A stretch of DNA of 64,000 nt from Palsa-504 sp963839095 (GCA_963839095.1 CAWIUF010000008.1:38677-102676), one strand, 5' to 3'. Numbered from the stretch's first letter, positions 19,140 through 28,655 are shown. Notes: generated by a model not told the origin, from the sequence alone. Numbers and translations are program-made.

Positions 19140-19400
19140 TCAGGCGGCTGACTTACGGACTGCCGGGATGATCTCGGCGGCCGGGATCTGCGCCGGCTCC
19201 GGCTGGCCGGGCATGACCAGGATGGTGGTTCCGTCCGGGAGCCGCTCGCACAGCACCGCCCGGCTGGCCGCGGCCGCGTCCATCTGGAGGCACCGGGCCG
19301 TCACGCGTGCCCGCTCGCGCCAGATCGCCCCGGCCACGCCGATCACCCGCCATAGGATCACTGTCGCGGGTGCCGCGAGTATCAGCAACCACATGACCAT
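19140..19400 (-). CDS. Small single-pass membrane protein
   Basis: This 86-residue product starts with a hydrophobic helix (MWLLILAAPATVILWRVIGV), then a basic stretch WRERARVTAR and a soluble tail ending IIPAVRKSAA. I do not recognise a family. It is the first gene of the sigma/cNMP operon and could link that pair to the membrane. It is followed by the sigma gene after 24 bases. Confidence 0.65.
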   Translation of the reverse strand: MVMWLLILAAPATVILWRVIGVAGAIWRERARVTARCLQMDAAAASRAVLCERLPDGTTILVMPGQPEPAQIPAAEIIPAVRKSAA

Positions 19401-19470
19401 TGCGTTCTTCCTCCCTGCTGGTCACGGCCGTACCTTCCTCTGCAGGGTTAATGCGATCGGGCCGCAAAAC

Positions 19471-19497
19471 GTCCAGGCCCGGTTGCCGGGCCTGGAC
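19471..19497 (-). terminator. Intrinsic terminator of the MFS gene
   Basis: GTCCAGGCCCGG and CCGGGCCTGGAC form a perfect 12-bp stem with a three-base loop. Read on the minus strand the hairpin is followed by GTTTTGC. It lies 21 bases after the stop of the minus-strand exporter gene at 19518. Confidence 0.8.
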
Positions 19498-19517
19498 GCT
19501 GGACGGGTCAGTACTGG

Positions 19518-20933
19518 TCAGGCGGACCGCTGGCGCCCCGGCAGCAGCCTGGTCAGCGCGGCCACCACCAGGAGCAGGGCCCCCATCTGGAGCACGCTGC
19601 GCTCGAAGGCCAGGTTGTAGCCGCGGTCGACGGCACCGAAGAACAGCACTCCGGTGACGGCGACCCCGATGGAGTTGCCGACCTGCTGCGCGGTGGACAG
19701 CGCCCCCGCCACCGAGCCCGCCGAGGCCGGGTCGGAGTGGCTGAGCACCGTGGTGGTCAGCGGGGTGATGCACAGCCCCTGCCCGGCACCGAGCAGCACC
19801 AGGCCGGGGAACAGCCAGGCCACCGGGCCCCCGTGGCCGGCGGCCAGGTACAGGGCGCCGTCCCCGGCCGCGCCGAGCACCGCCCCGGCGGCGATCACGC
19901 TGCGGCCGAAGCGGACGGTCAGCGCCGGCGCCTGGAACGAGGTGAGCAGGTAGCCGGCCGCCAGGACGGCGAACACGGCGCCCGCCGCCAGCGGGGACAG
20001 CCCGCGGCCCTGCTGCAGGTACAGGCCGATCACGAGGTAGCTGGCGGCCTGCTGGCACCAGAAGGCCGTCTGGGTGATCAGCCCGGCCCGCAGCGGCCAG
20101 GACGCGAACACCCGCGGGTCGAGCAGCGGCACCCCGCCGCGGCCGGCCTTGCGCCGCTGGTGGGCGACGAAGACGATCGCGAGCGGGACGGAGGCGGCGA
20201 GCGCGATCCAGGACCAGGCCGGCCAGCCCTCCTGCCGTCCGTCGACCAGCGGCAGCACCACGGCCACCAGGCAGGCGGTGATCAGGGCGACCCCGCCCAG
20301 GTCGAACCGCGACCCCTGGCCGGACCGTGACTCGGGGACCAGGCGCGGGCTGGCCAGCAGCGCGGCCACGCCGAGCGGCACGTTGATCCAGAAGATCGTC
20401 CGCCAGCCCAGGCCGCCCGGGTCGGTGCGGATCAGGACGCCGCCGATCAGCTGCCCGGAGACGGCGGCCAGGCCCATGACCATCCCGTATACGCTGATCG
20501 CCCGGACCCGGGCCGGGCCGCTGTAGACCACCCCGAGGATGGACAAGATGTTGGGCGCCATCAGCGCGGCGCCGACTCCCTGCACGACCCGCGCCGCGAC
20601 CAGCACGGCCGGATCGGGGGCGAGCGCGCAGGCCGCGGAGGTCAGGACGAATACCGCCAGGCCAGCGGCGAACATCCGGCGGCGGCCGAACTGGTCGCCG
20701 AGCCGGCCCCCGGTGACGAGCAGGACGGCCGTGCTGACGGCGTAGCCGGCCACGATCCACTCGATGGCACCCTCCCCCGCCCGCAGGTCCTGCTGGATCG
20801 AGGGGAGGGCGACATTGACGATAAAGAAGTCCAGGACGAACATGAACGTCCCGGTCATGAGCACGGCCAGGACTGACCATGGCCGGCCGGGCGGGGACTG
20901 GACGGAGCTCGGAAGCGTGCGTATCGCGGTCAT
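19518..20933 (-). CDS. MFS drug exporter, DHA2 family
   Basis: An unbroken 471-residue, 14-helix transporter. Motif D2-like FIVNVALPSIQQDLRAGEG comes after helix one, motif A is TGGRLGDQFGRRRMF, and motif C lies in GMVMGLAAVSGQLIGGVLI. The gene starts 33 bases after the stop of a BmrR-like MerR regulator on the same strand, so it is likely a regulator-exporter pair for a hydrophobic drug. A strong terminator follows. Substrate cannot be told from sequence. Confidence 0.9.
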   Translation of the reverse strand: MTAIRTLPSSVQSPPGRPWSVLAVLMTGTFMFVLDFFIVNVALPSIQQDLRAGEGAIEWIVAGYAVSTAVLLVTGGRLGDQFGRRRMFAAGLAVFVLTSAACALAPDPAVLVAARVVQGVGAALMAPNILSILGVVYSGPARVRAISVYGMVMGLAAVSGQLIGGVLIRTDPGGLGWRTIFWINVPLGVAALLASPRLVPESRSGQGSRFDLGGVALITACLVAVVLPLVDGRQEGWPAWSWIALAASVPLAIVFVAHQRRKAGRGGVPLLDPRVFASWPLRAGLITQTAFWCQQAASYLVIGLYLQQGRGLSPLAAGAVFAVLAAGYLLTSFQAPALTVRFGRSVIAAGAVLGAAGDGALYLAAGHGGPVAWLFPGLVLLGAGQGLCITPLTTTVLSHSDPASAGSVAGALSTAQQVGNSIGVAVTGVLFFGAVDRGYNLAFERSVLQMGALLLVVAALTRLLPGRQRSA

Positions 20934-20966
20934 GCCCCGAGCTTTCGGCCTCCCGTAACAGGAGAG

Positions 20967-21790
20967 TCAAGCGGTCTGGAAGACGGGCCAGCAGATCTCG
21001 GCGCGGTGCCGGGACAGGTCGGGCTCGGTAAACGGGACCAGGTAATACTCGCGGATCGGGCCCTCGACGCCGATGGCCCGCTCGGCGACGACCGTGCCCA
21101 GCGCGCCGTAGGTCTGGTCGGAATCGGCCGGCGAGCCGGCGTGCAGCATCACCGCGGCCTCCACGCCGGGAACGGTCACGAGCCCGGCCCGGCCGCCGCC
21201 CGGGACGGGTCCTTCGGGCACCGGCCCGTCGACCGGGACGAACGCGGTCAGTTCCGCCTCGTGGACCTCGAAGAACCCGGCCGGGAACAGGGCACCGCCG
21301 GGGCCGGCGCCTGGCCGGCCCGCTCGATCCGGCCGTAGAGCTCACCGAAGGCGTCGGTGCCCCAGGCCCAGGCGTCCTGGACGGTGACCGTGCCGCGGAC
21401 GGCGAGCGCCCGGGTGGCGGGGATCGACCGGAACTCGACCTCCGGGCGCACCGGCGGGCCCTCGAGCAGCGCCCGCAGGCTGGACACGCTCATCTGCAGC
21501 TCGGCCAGCTTGGCTTCCATCGCGGTCAGGTGCGCGATGATCTCCTTGGTCCTGGTCTCCACGTCCGGTGCCCGCAGCACCGTCCGCACCTGGTCGAGCG
21601 GCATGCCGAGGTCACGGAACCGGCGGATGACCTGGGCCAGGGGCACCTGCCCGGGGTCGTAGTACCGGTAGCCGCTGAACTCGTCGATCCGGGCCGGCTC
21701 GAGCAGCCCCTGGTCGTGGTAGAAACGCAGCGCCTTGACGCTGAGGTGGGTCATGCGGGAGAAGTCGCCGATCGGCACCAGGACGTCCAT
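20967..21790 (-). CDS. MerR family regulator with GyrI-like effector domain
   Basis: The N-terminal helix-turn-helix IGDFSRMTHLSVKALRFYHD and FSGYRYYDPGQVPLAQVIRR are classic BmrR type, followed by a dimer coiled coil (MEAKLAELQMSVSSLRALLE). The second half is a GyrI-like small-molecule domain (VEFRSIPATRALAVRGTVT; ends REYYLVPFTEPDLSRHRAEICWP). One frame break near 21300. Such proteins bind cationic drugs and switch on an exporter; the DHA2 gene follows in the same direction. Confidence 0.85.
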
Positions 21791-21863
21791 GAGAAAGAAT
21801 TACCTCTTTCGATGGGGGCACGCGCGTGATCCTCAGGCCTCCTGTTAGGGGAGAGTCAAGCGC

Positions 21864-22752
21864 ATGAAGATGCATGACGGCGAGGCCGACATCGACGCGG
21901 GGCTGGTCCGGCGGCTGGTGGCCGGCGCAGTTCCCGGCGCTGGCCGGGCTGCCGGTCAGCGCGTTCCGGTCGACCGGGACGGTGAACGCGATCTACCGGC
22001 TCGGCGACGGCCTGTACGCGCGGCTGCCGCGGATGGCCCGGTGGGCGCGGGACCTGGAGCAGGAGGCCCGCTGGCTGCCGCGGCTGGCGGGGAAGCTGCC
22101 GCTGCGGATCCCGGAGCCGGTGGCGCTCGGGCGTCCTGGTGACGGCTACCCGTTCGACTGGGCGATCTACCGCTGGATCGAGGGGCAGCCGTACGCGGGC
22201 GACCTGGTGGACGAGCGGCAGGCGGCCCGGGACCTGGCCCGGTTCGTGACCGCACTGCGCCAGGTCGATACCGCGGACGCGCCCCGCGCCGGGCGCCGGC
22301 CGCTGCGGGAGCTCGACGCCGGGACCCGCGCCGGGATCGAGGAGGCCGGTGACGACATCGGCCGTGACGCGGTCCTGGCCGCCTGGGAACTGGCCCTGGC
22401 GGCACCCGCCTGGGACGGGACGGCCCGGAGCTGGATCCACGCCGACCTGCTCCCGCCCAACCTGCTGGTCGAGCGGGGACGGCTGCGCGCGGTGATCGAC
22501 TGGGGCGCGGCCGGGGCCGGCGACCCGGCCATGGACCTGATCGCGGCGTGGAGCGTATTCGGCCCGGCCGGGCGGGAGGTGTTCCGGGACGCGCTCAGTG
22601 ACGACGACGGCGCCTGGGACCGGGCCCGCGGCGTCGCGCTGCACCAGGCGGTGATGCTCATCCCGTACTACCGCGTGACCAACCCCGGCATGGCCGCGCT
22701 CGGCCGGCGCACGGCCGGGCAGGTCCTGGCCGACGTCAGGGAGCGGGGATAG
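21864..22752 (+). CDS. Aminoglycoside phosphotransferase-family kinase
   Basis: The protein-kinase-like APH fold is shown by HADLLPPNLLVERGRLRAVI with the catalytic His-x-Asp and Asn, and by IDWGAAGAGDPAMDL with the metal-binding Asp. The start ATG 21864 (MKMHDGEADIDAGLVRRLV) is joined to the main frame by one break near 21925, giving about 295 residues. Actinomycete genomes carry many such kinases; most act on unknown small molecules and are not true resistance enzymes. The gene ends overlapping the convergent Lrp gene by 17 bases. Confidence 0.85.
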
Positions 22753-23242
22753 GCAGCGGGCGCGGCGGGACCGGGGCCGAGTGCACGATCGAGGTGGTGG
22801 TGCGGCCGTGCGGGGTGAACAGGTCGAGGATGGGTTCCAGCTCGTCGATGGAGTGCAGGTAGAGCTTCACGAAGTAGCAGTCCTCGCCGGTGATCCGGTA
22901 GCACTCGGTGATGGCCGGGACCTCGCTGGCGATCCCCGGGATCAGCCGCAGCCCGCCGCCGGACGGGCTGATCCGGATGATGGCGAACAGCGTGTAGCCC
23001 AGCGCCCGCGGGTCGACGTCGGCCCGGTAGGACAGCGTGCCGGTTTCCTCCAGGCGGCGCAGCCGCTCGGCGGTGGCCGGCCCGGACAGCCCGATCCGCC
23101 GGGCCAGCTCGGCCACCCGCAGCCGGGGCTCGGCCTGCAGCTCCGCCGCGATCCGCCGGTCGGTGGCATCCAGCAGCGACTCAGGCATTTCGAAGGCCTG
23201 GCGCACGAAATCCCTTTGTTCTGACGGCATTCTTATACTCAC
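22736..23242 (-). CDS. Lrp/AsnC family transcriptional regulator
   Basis: The 168-residue product has the AsnC-type HTH (DATDRRIAAELQAEPRLRVAELA; GLSGPATAERLRRLEETG) and the RAM effector domain (ITECYRITGEDCYFVKLYLHS). It lies divergent from the EamA permease gene with a 51-base gap, the usual layout for an Lrp regulator of an amino-acid or metabolite exporter. The gap is AT-rich (TTCTTATACTCACCCTTGCATATTAG), fitting promoter and operator. Confidence 0.9.
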   Translation of the reverse strand: MSIRMPSEQRDFVRQAFEMPESLLDATDRRIAAELQAEPRLRVAELARRIGLSGPATAERLRRLEETGTLSYRADVDPRALGYTLFAIIRISPSGGGLRLIPGIASEVPAITECYRITGEDCYFVKLYLHSIDELEPILDLFTPHGRTTTSIVHSAPVPPRPLPIPAP

Positions 23243-23293
23243 CCTTGCATATTAGCCTTCCCGGCTAGGCCCTTAGCTTCATATGCTTCTCCA

Positions 23294-24184
23294 GTGCCAA
23301 GCCGGCGGGTACCTCCGCAGTCGTACTTCGTGGTCAGCGCCGTGTTCCACTACCTGGGGCCGTCGCTGGCGGTGCTGCTGTTCGCGCGGCTCGACGTGCT
23401 CGGGGTGGCCTGGCTGCGGGTGGCGAGCGCGGCCGCGGTGTTCGCGCTGTGGCGGCGTCCGTGGCGGGCGTACCGGGAACTCGGCTGGGGCGGCCGCCGT
23501 ACGCTGCTGGCCCTGGGCCTGGTGCTGGCCCTGATGAACACGGCGTTCTACCTCGCGGTGGACCGGCTGCCGCTCGCGACGGTGGGCGCGATCGAGTTCC
23601 TCGGCACCGTGGTCCTGGCCGCCGCCGGGGCACGCACCCCGCGGAACGCCGCCGCCCTCGCGCTGACCACGGGAGGCGTGGCCGCCATCACGGCGATCCG
23701 GCTGGCCGGGCAGCCGCTCGGGTTCGCCTTCGCCTTCGCCAACTGCGCGCTGTTCATGCTGTACATCGTGCTCGGCCACCGGATCGCCAACGCGGCCGGC
23801 GCGGACCGTGACCGGCCCGGCGGGATCGACCGGCTGGGGGCGGCGATGGCGATCGCCGCGGTGGCCGCGGCGCCGTGGGGCCTGGGCGGCGCGCTGCCCG
23901 CGTTCGGCCATCCGGTGCTGCTGCTGGCCGGTACCGGGGTCGGGATCTGCTCGTCGGTGATCCCCTACGTGACCGACCAGCTGGCCATGGCCCGGCTCCC
24001 GCGCGCCACGTTCTCGCTCATGCTGGCGCTGCTGCCGGTGTTCGCCACGGTCACCGGCGCGATCGTGCTGCGGCAGGTCCCCACCGCCGCCGACGTCGCG
24101 GGGATCGCCCTGGTCGTGGTGGGCGTGGGTCTTCATTCCGGACACAAGGAAACAACGAGAGGGACATCACCGTGGACTACGTGA
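23294..24184 (+). CDS. EamA/RhaT-type exporter
   Basis: A ten-helix drug/metabolite transporter of about 296 residues with two EamA repeats: the first ends near LALTTGGVAAITAIRLAG, the second near FATVTGAIVLRQVPTAADVA. It has the RhtA-like hallmark NTAFYLAVDRLPLATVGAIE, seen in threonine/homoserine exporters, so amino-acid efflux is likely. Start is the GTG at 23294. Its last 13 bases overlap the aldo/keto reductase gene. Control by the divergent Lrp regulator is likely. Confidence 0.87.
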   Translation: MPSRRVPPQSYFVVSAVFHYLGPSLAVLLFARLDVLGVAWLRVASAAAVFALWRRPWRAYRELGWGGRRTLLALGLVLALMNTAFYLAVDRLPLATVGAIEFLGTVVLAAAGARTPRNAAALALTTGGVAAITAIRLAGQPLGFAFAFANCALFMLYIVLGHRIANAAGADRDRPGGIDRLGAAMAIAAVAAAPWGLGGALPAFGHPVLLLAGTGVGICSSVIPYVTDQLAMARLPRATFSLMLALLPVFATVTGAIVLRQVPTAADVAGIALVVVGVGLHSGHKETTRGTSPWTT

Positions 24185-25155
24185 CACTGGGCTCGGCTGG
24201 GCTGAAGGTCTCGCGCATCTGCCTGGGCATGATGAGCTACGGCAGCCAGGCCGAACGGGCCTGGCATCTCGACGAGGGCACGGCCGAGCCGATCGTGAAG
24301 GCGGCGGTGGACGGCGGCATCACGTACTTCGACACGGCCGACACCTACTCGGGCGGCGTCAGCGAGCAGATCACCGGGCGCCTGCTCAGCAGGTTCTTCG
24401 GCCGCCGCGAGGACTACGTGCTGGCGACCAAGGTCTACTTCCCGATGGGGCCCGGACCCAACGACGGGGGCCTGTCCCGCAAGCACGTGCTGGCCGCGAT
24501 CGACGCCTCGCTCGGGCGTCTCGGGACGGACTACGTGGACCTCTACCAGATCCACCGGTGGGATTACCAGACGCCGGTCGAGGAGACGATGGAGGCGCTG
24601 CACGACGTGGTCCGGGCGGGCAAGGCCCGCTACATCGGCGCGAGCAGCATGTTCGCCTGGCAGTTCGCCAAGGCCCAGCACGTGGCCGAGCGCCACGGCT
24701 GGACCCGGTTCGCTTCCATGCAGAACCACTACAACCTGCTGTACCGGGAGGAGGAGCGGGAGATGCTCCCGCTGTGCGCCGACCAGGGCGTCGCCGTGCT
24801 GCCGTACAGCCCGCTGGCCCGCGGGATGCTGGCCGGGAACCGGAACCGCCAGGGCGAGCGGCGCACCGCCCGGGCCGGGGACGACCCGCTGTCGGACGAG
24901 CGGTACAGCACCGACGCCGACTTCGACGTGGTGGACCGGCTGGTGCAGGTGGCGCAGGAGCGCGGCGCTCCCCCGGCCCAGGTGGCCCTGGCCTGGCTGC
25001 TGGGTCGTCCTTGGGTGACCGCGCCGATCGTCGGCGCCACCCGGCTCGGCCACATCAGCGACGCGCTGGCCGCGGCCGAGCTGACCCTCACGGACGAGGA
25101 GGCGGCCCGCCTCGAGGAACCGTACGTCCCGCACCCGGTGCTCGCCCACCGCTAG
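24172..25155 (+). CDS. Aldo/keto reductase
   Basis: A 327-residue NADPH-dependent reductase of the Tas/YghZ group. Catalytic residues are visible: Asp and Tyr in YFDTADTYSGGVSE, Lys in VLATKVYFPMG, His in VDLYQIHRWD. The cofactor-binding C-terminal segment is ALAWLLGRPWVTAPIVGATR. GTG at 24172 is chosen because GAGAGGG lies eight bases before it; the gene overlaps the EamA gene, so the two are coupled. Substrate unknown. Confidence 0.92.
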   Translation: MDYVTLGSAGLKVSRICLGMMSYGSQAERAWHLDEGTAEPIVKAAVDGGITYFDTADTYSGGVSEQITGRLLSRFFGRREDYVLATKVYFPMGPGPNDGGLSRKHVLAAIDASLGRLGTDYVDLYQIHRWDYQTPVEETMEALHDVVRAGKARYIGASSMFAWQFAKAQHVAERHGWTRFASMQNHYNLLYREEEREMLPLCADQGVAVLPYSPLARGMLAGNRNRQGERRTARAGDDPLSDERYSTDADFDVVDRLVQVAQERGAPPAQVALAWLLGRPWVTAPIVGATRLGHISDALAAAELTLTDEEAARLEEPYVPHPVLAHR

Positions 25156-25187
25156 GTCCCGCGGCCAGGGAGGCGCCGGGCACCTGG

Positions 25188-25766
25188 CTAGCTCGTGCGC
25201 AGGCCCCGGTCGACGAAGCGGATCATCCACTCGAAGCTCTCGTCGGGGTCGTTGCTCCACTGGAACCCGCCGGAGGCTTCCAGCACGGCGAAGCCGTGGA
25301 TGGTGCAGCGGATGGTCCTGATGGCGTGGTCCATCTCGTCCTCGCCAATGCCGTAGCCGCGCAGCACGGCGGCGATGGTGGCGAGCACGCGGGTGGTCGC
25401 GGCCAGGAGCGGGTCGTCCGGGCCGCGGAGCACGGCGCCCCCGCCGCCCGCGCTGGCCATGTACCGGCCCGGGTGCTCGGTAACGTAGCCGCGGACCGCG
25501 TGCAGCAGGGCGGCCAGGGCGTCGGCGCCGGACCGGCCCTGCACCGCGTCCCGGATCACCTCGCCGACCTCGGTCATGGCCAGGGTGGCCAGCTGGTGCT
25601 GCAGGTCCTCGAGCCCGCCGACGTGCTTGTAGAGCGAAGGGGGGCGGACGCCGAGCCGCTCGGCCAGCAGGCCCATGGTCAGCCCGGCGTAGCCGATCTC
25701 GTCGGCCAGGCCGGCCGCCGCGGCGACGACATCGCCGCCGTTCAGCCCCGCTCTAGGCACGGGCAT
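25188..25766 (-). CDS. TetR family regulator, WHG domain type
   Basis: The N-terminal HTH reads VVAAAAGLADEIGYAGLTMG, then LLAERLGVRPPSLYKHVGGL. The C-terminal part (VRGYVTEHPGRYMA; RTIRCTIHGFAVLEASGGF) is the TetR_C_33/WHG domain. It overlaps the upstream hydrolase gene by 14 bases on the same strand. The symmetric site upstream of that hydrolase is the likely operator, so the pair would be autoregulated. Confidence 0.9.
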   Translation of the reverse strand: MPVPRAGLNGGDVVAAAAGLADEIGYAGLTMGLLAERLGVRPPSLYKHVGGLEDLQHQLATLAMTEVGEVIRDAVQGRSGADALAALLHAVRGYVTEHPGRYMASAGGGGAVLRGPDDPLLAATTRVLATIAAVLRGYGIGEDEMDHAIRTIRCTIHGFAVLEASGGFQWSNDPDESFEWMIRFVDRGLRTS

Positions 25767-26604
25767 GCTCCTCGAGGAAGGGAATAATCAGCGCAGCCAT
25801 CTCGTCCGGGTTCTGAGCGTGAGGATAGTGCCCGGCGCCGGCGATCATGGCGACCGTCCCGGTGCCGGCGGGCATGGCGGCGACGATGGCGTCACCCTCG
25901 GCCCGCGGGTCGGCGAAGTCGGGGTCGAGCGTGCCCATGATGACCAGGGCCGGGCACCTGACGTTGGCCAGCTGCGCGCCGGCGTCGGCCGGCGTGGACT
26001 TGGTGGTCTTCATGAACTCCGCCATCCGGCCGGGCTCGCGCAGCTTGGCGGCCAGCGCGGCCATGTAGGCGTCGTAGTCGGCGGGCTTGGCCGGGTAGGC
26101 CACGTCCAGGTAGCTCAGCCACAGGCGCAGGCTCTTGAAGACCTGCATGCCGCCCAGCCGGATCACGCCCCGCCGGAAGCGGCCGACCCGCACGATGTCG
26201 CCCAGGCGGTACTTCTGCGTCTTGGTGAACGGGTTGATCTCGACGACGGCGCGGACCAGGTCCGGCTCCTGCGCGGCGGCGATGGTGGCGGCCCCGCCCG
26301 AGATCGAGTGGCCGACGATGACCGCGGGGCCGCCGAGCTGGCGGACCAGGGCGATCAGGTCGCCGGCGATGTCGGTGCGGGTGATGGCCTCCTTACCGGT
26401 GACGGACTTCCAGCCCATGCTGGAGTCCCCGTGGCCGCGCAGGTCCGCGCTGGCCACCCGGTAGCCGGCCTGCGCCAGTTTCGGTGCCAGGAACCGGTAG
26501 GCCTGCCGGCGGTCGCCCATGCCGTGCGCCAGCAGCACCAGCGGCCCGCTGCCCGTCACGTCGTACGCGATCGTGCCGCCCGCTATCTCGAGGTACTCGG
26601 TCAT
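25753..26604 (-). CDS. Alpha/beta hydrolase
   Basis: The 283-residue product has the oxyanion segment LLAHGMGDRRQAYRFLAPKL, the nucleophile elbow GHSISG (Ser about 97), an acidic residue in MGTLDPDFADP and the His in GAGHYPHAQNPDE. It is of the haloperoxidase/epoxide-hydrolase-like branch; substrate unknown. It is first in a two-gene operon with a TetR repressor. Confidence 0.9.
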   Translation of the reverse strand: MTEYLEIAGGTIAYDVTGSGPLVLLAHGMGDRRQAYRFLAPKLAQAGYRVASADLRGHGDSSMGWKSVTGKEAITRTDIAGDLIALVRQLGGPAVIVGHSISGGAATIAAAQEPDLVRAVVEINPFTKTQKYRLGDIVRVGRFRRGVIRLGGMQVFKSLRLWLSYLDVAYPAKPADYDAYMAALAAKLREPGRMAEFMKTTKSTPADAGAQLANVRCPALVIMGTLDPDFADPRAEGDAIVAAMPAGTGTVAMIAGAGHYPHAQNPDEMAALIIPFLEEHARA

Positions 26605-26613
26605 GACTGCCTC

Positions 26614-26657
26614 CTTGGCTAAGTAAGTTAGCTATAAAGCTAATCCTATTAGCCAAG
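26614..26657. promoter_or_regulatory. Symmetric TetR-type operator
   Basis: Outer arms CTTGGCTAA (26614-26622) and TTAGCCAAG (26649-26657) and inner arms TTAGCT (26628-26633) and AGCTAA (26638-26643) share one centre at 26635.5. The 44-base site begins ten bases upstream of the hydrolase start, suiting repression by the TetR protein of the same operon. Confidence 0.75.
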
Positions 26658-26677
26658 GCTGTCAAGCCGGCGGTACC

Positions 26678-27322
26678 TCAGGTCCCCAGGTAACGGAGCA
26701 CGGCCAGGACGCGGCGGTTGTCGCTCTCGCCCGGGGGCAGCCCGAGCTTGGTGAAGATGCTGGCCACGTGCTTCTCCACCGCGCCGCCGGAGACCACGAG
26801 CTCGGCGGCGACCCCGGCGTTGGACCGGCCTTCGGCCATCAGCGCCAGCACCTGGCGCTCCCGCGGGGTCAGCGTGGCCAGGCCGCCGCGATGCCGGCTG
26901 GCCCGGAACAGCTGGCTGACCACCTCGGGGTCCAGGGCGGTGCCGCCTTCGGCTACCCGCTCCAGCGCCGCGCTGAACTCGGCCACGTTGGCCACCCGGT
27001 CCTTGAGCAGGTAGCCGACCCCGGCCGCGCCGCCTTCCAGCAGCTGCGCGCTGTACGAGGTCTCGATGTACTGGGAGAACATCAGCACGCCGGTGCCGGG
27101 ATGGTCCTGCCGCAGCTTCAGGGCGGCGCGCAGGCCCTCGTCGGTATGGGTCGGCGGCATCCTGATGTCGACCACGGCGACGTCCGGGCGGTGCTCGGCC
27201 ACCGCCGTCAGCAGCGCGCCGCCGTCGGCCACGGCGGCGCTGATGACGTGACCGCGGTCCTCCAGCAGCCGGGTCAGGCCAGCCCGCAGCAGCGCGGCGT
27301 CCTCGGCGATAACCACCTTCAT
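26678..27322 (-). CDS. NarL/LuxR-type response regulator
   Basis: The receiver domain has the acidic pocket (VIAEDAALLR) and phosphorylated Asp in VAVVDIRMPP; Lys in YLLKDR. The C-terminal LuxR helix-turn-helix is LTPRERQVLALMAEGRSN, then VEKHVASIFTKLGL. It follows the histidine kinase gene by 25 bases on the same strand. The neighbouring ABC-2 exporter genes are upstream in the same direction, so they are the likely target or partners. Confidence 0.93.
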   Translation of the reverse strand: MKVVIAEDAALLRAGLTRLLEDRGHVISAAVADGGALLTAVAEHRPDVAVVDIRMPPTHTDEGLRAALKLRQDHPGTGVLMFSQYIETSYSAQLLEGGAAGVGYLLKDRVANVAEFSAALERVAEGGTALDPEVVSQLFRASRHRGGLATLTPRERQVLALMAEGRSNAGVAAELVVSGGAVEKHVASIFTKLGLPPGESDNRRVLAVLRYLGT

Positions 27323-27347
27323 GGCTGACTCCTCATCCCCGTGCTGC

Positions 27348-28655
27348 TCAGGCTCGCAGCGGCAGTTCGACGGTGACCGTGGTCGGCCCGCCGCCGGGGC
27401 TCGATACCTCGAGGCGGCCGTCCACCGTGGAGACCCGCTGGGCCAGCCCGGCCAGGCCGCTGCCGCGCGCGACGTCCGCCCCGCCGACGCCGTCGTCGCT
27501 GACCTCGAGGCGAAGAAGCCCGCCCCGTTCGGTCCGTATGTTGATCTTGATCTGGTTGGCGTAGCTGTGCTTGGTCGCGTTCGCGATCAGCTCGGCCGCG
27601 CAGAAGTAGGCGATGGTCTCGATCGCGGGGGCGGGCCGCGGGCCGATGTCGGCGGTGACCGCCGCCGGGATGGCGCTGGACGTGGCCAGGGTGGCCAGCG
27701 CGCTGGCCAGGCCGCTGTCGAGCACCGGGGGGTGGATGCCGCGGGCCAGGTCGCGCAGGTCAGCCAGCGCGTCCACCGCGTTGCGGTGCGCGGCGTCGAT
27801 CAGCTCCCTGACCGTCTCGTTGCCCGGGTCCTCGAGCTTTTCCCGGGCCATGCCCAGGTTCATGGCCAGCGCGGCCAGCCGCATCTGGGCGCCGTCGTGC
27901 AGGTCCCGCTCGACCCGGCGCAGCGCCGCGGCCGCGTCGTCCACGGCCAGCGACCGGGTCCGCTCGAGCTCGCTGACCCGCTCGGCCATCGTGCTCGGCC
28001 CGAGCAGGCCGCGGATCAGGGCCCGGTCCCCCATGTTGATCCCGCGCGCCAGCCATGTCCCGGCCACCACCAGGACCGCGCCGAGGACGGCCGCGGACAG
28101 GGTGCCGGGATAGCCGGAGATGTGCGGCTCCCCGCCGAACGGGAGGGGTTGCGGGACCACCACCGGCGCGGAGCCGCCGGCGTCAAAGAAGGGCCAGATC
28201 ACCGGGTAGCACAAGTCGATCAGGCCGCACACGACGAATGCGGCCGAGTAGAGCTGCACGAAGGCGACCGGCAGCTTGATCAGGGTGTACCAGACCCCCC
28301 GCCAGGCGATCCGGTCCCGCAGCCGCCGGTCCAGGCGGCCCAGCAGGCCGGTGCCGGGCTGGAACCGCGGCGGCGCCTCGACCTGGTAGCCCAGGACGCG
28401 CCTGAGCAGCCGGCGGTGCAGCGAGCTCAGCCGCCGGGAGAGCCGCAGCGTCACCGTGATCAGCAGCAGGCCGACCACGGTGCCGAGAACCGAGACCGAG
28501 ATCGTCAGGCCGAACGCGAGCAGCACCACCATGACCGCGAAGGCCAGGAAGCCCGTCACCCCGCCGGCCACGCAGTACAGCAGGTCATGACGAGCCCAGC
28601 GGGTGAGCGGGGCACCGAGGATGATGCCCGCCACCCGCCGCAGCTCGTCTTCCAT
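27348..28655 (-). CDS. Sensor histidine kinase, HisKA_3 family
   Basis: A 435-residue membrane kinase. The first half holds a PspC-like/‘sensor’ region with about four membrane helices (LAFAVMVVLLAFGLTISVSV; VVGLLLITVTL; LIKLPVAFVQLYSAAFVVC; LSAAVLGAVLVVAGTWLA). The dimer/phosphoacceptor box is RRVERDLHDGAQMRLAALAM, the ATPase domain has AELIANATKHS and SDDGVGGAD. It is coded just before its response regulator. Likely signal: membrane or envelope stress, by analogy with similar kinases beside ABC-2 exporters. Confidence 0.92.
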   Translation of the reverse strand: MEDELRRVAGIILGAPLTRWARHDLLYCVAGGVTGFLAFAVMVVLLAFGLTISVSVLGTVVGLLLITVTLRLSRRLSSLHRRLLRRVLGYQVEAPPRFQPGTGLLGRLDRRLRDRIAWRGVWYTLIKLPVAFVQLYSAAFVVCGLIDLCYPVIWPFFDAGGSAPVVVPQPLPFGGEPHISGYPGTLSAAVLGAVLVVAGTWLARGINMGDRALIRGLLGPSTMAERVSELERTRSLAVDDAAAALRRVERDLHDGAQMRLAALAMNLGMAREKLEDPGNETVRELIDAAHRNAVDALADLRDLARGIHPPVLDSGLASALATLATSSAIPAAVTADIGPRPAPAIETIAYFCAAELIANATKHSYANQIKINIRTERGGLLRLEVSDDGVGGADVARGSGLAGLAQRVSTVDGRLEVSSPGGGPTTVTVELPLRA

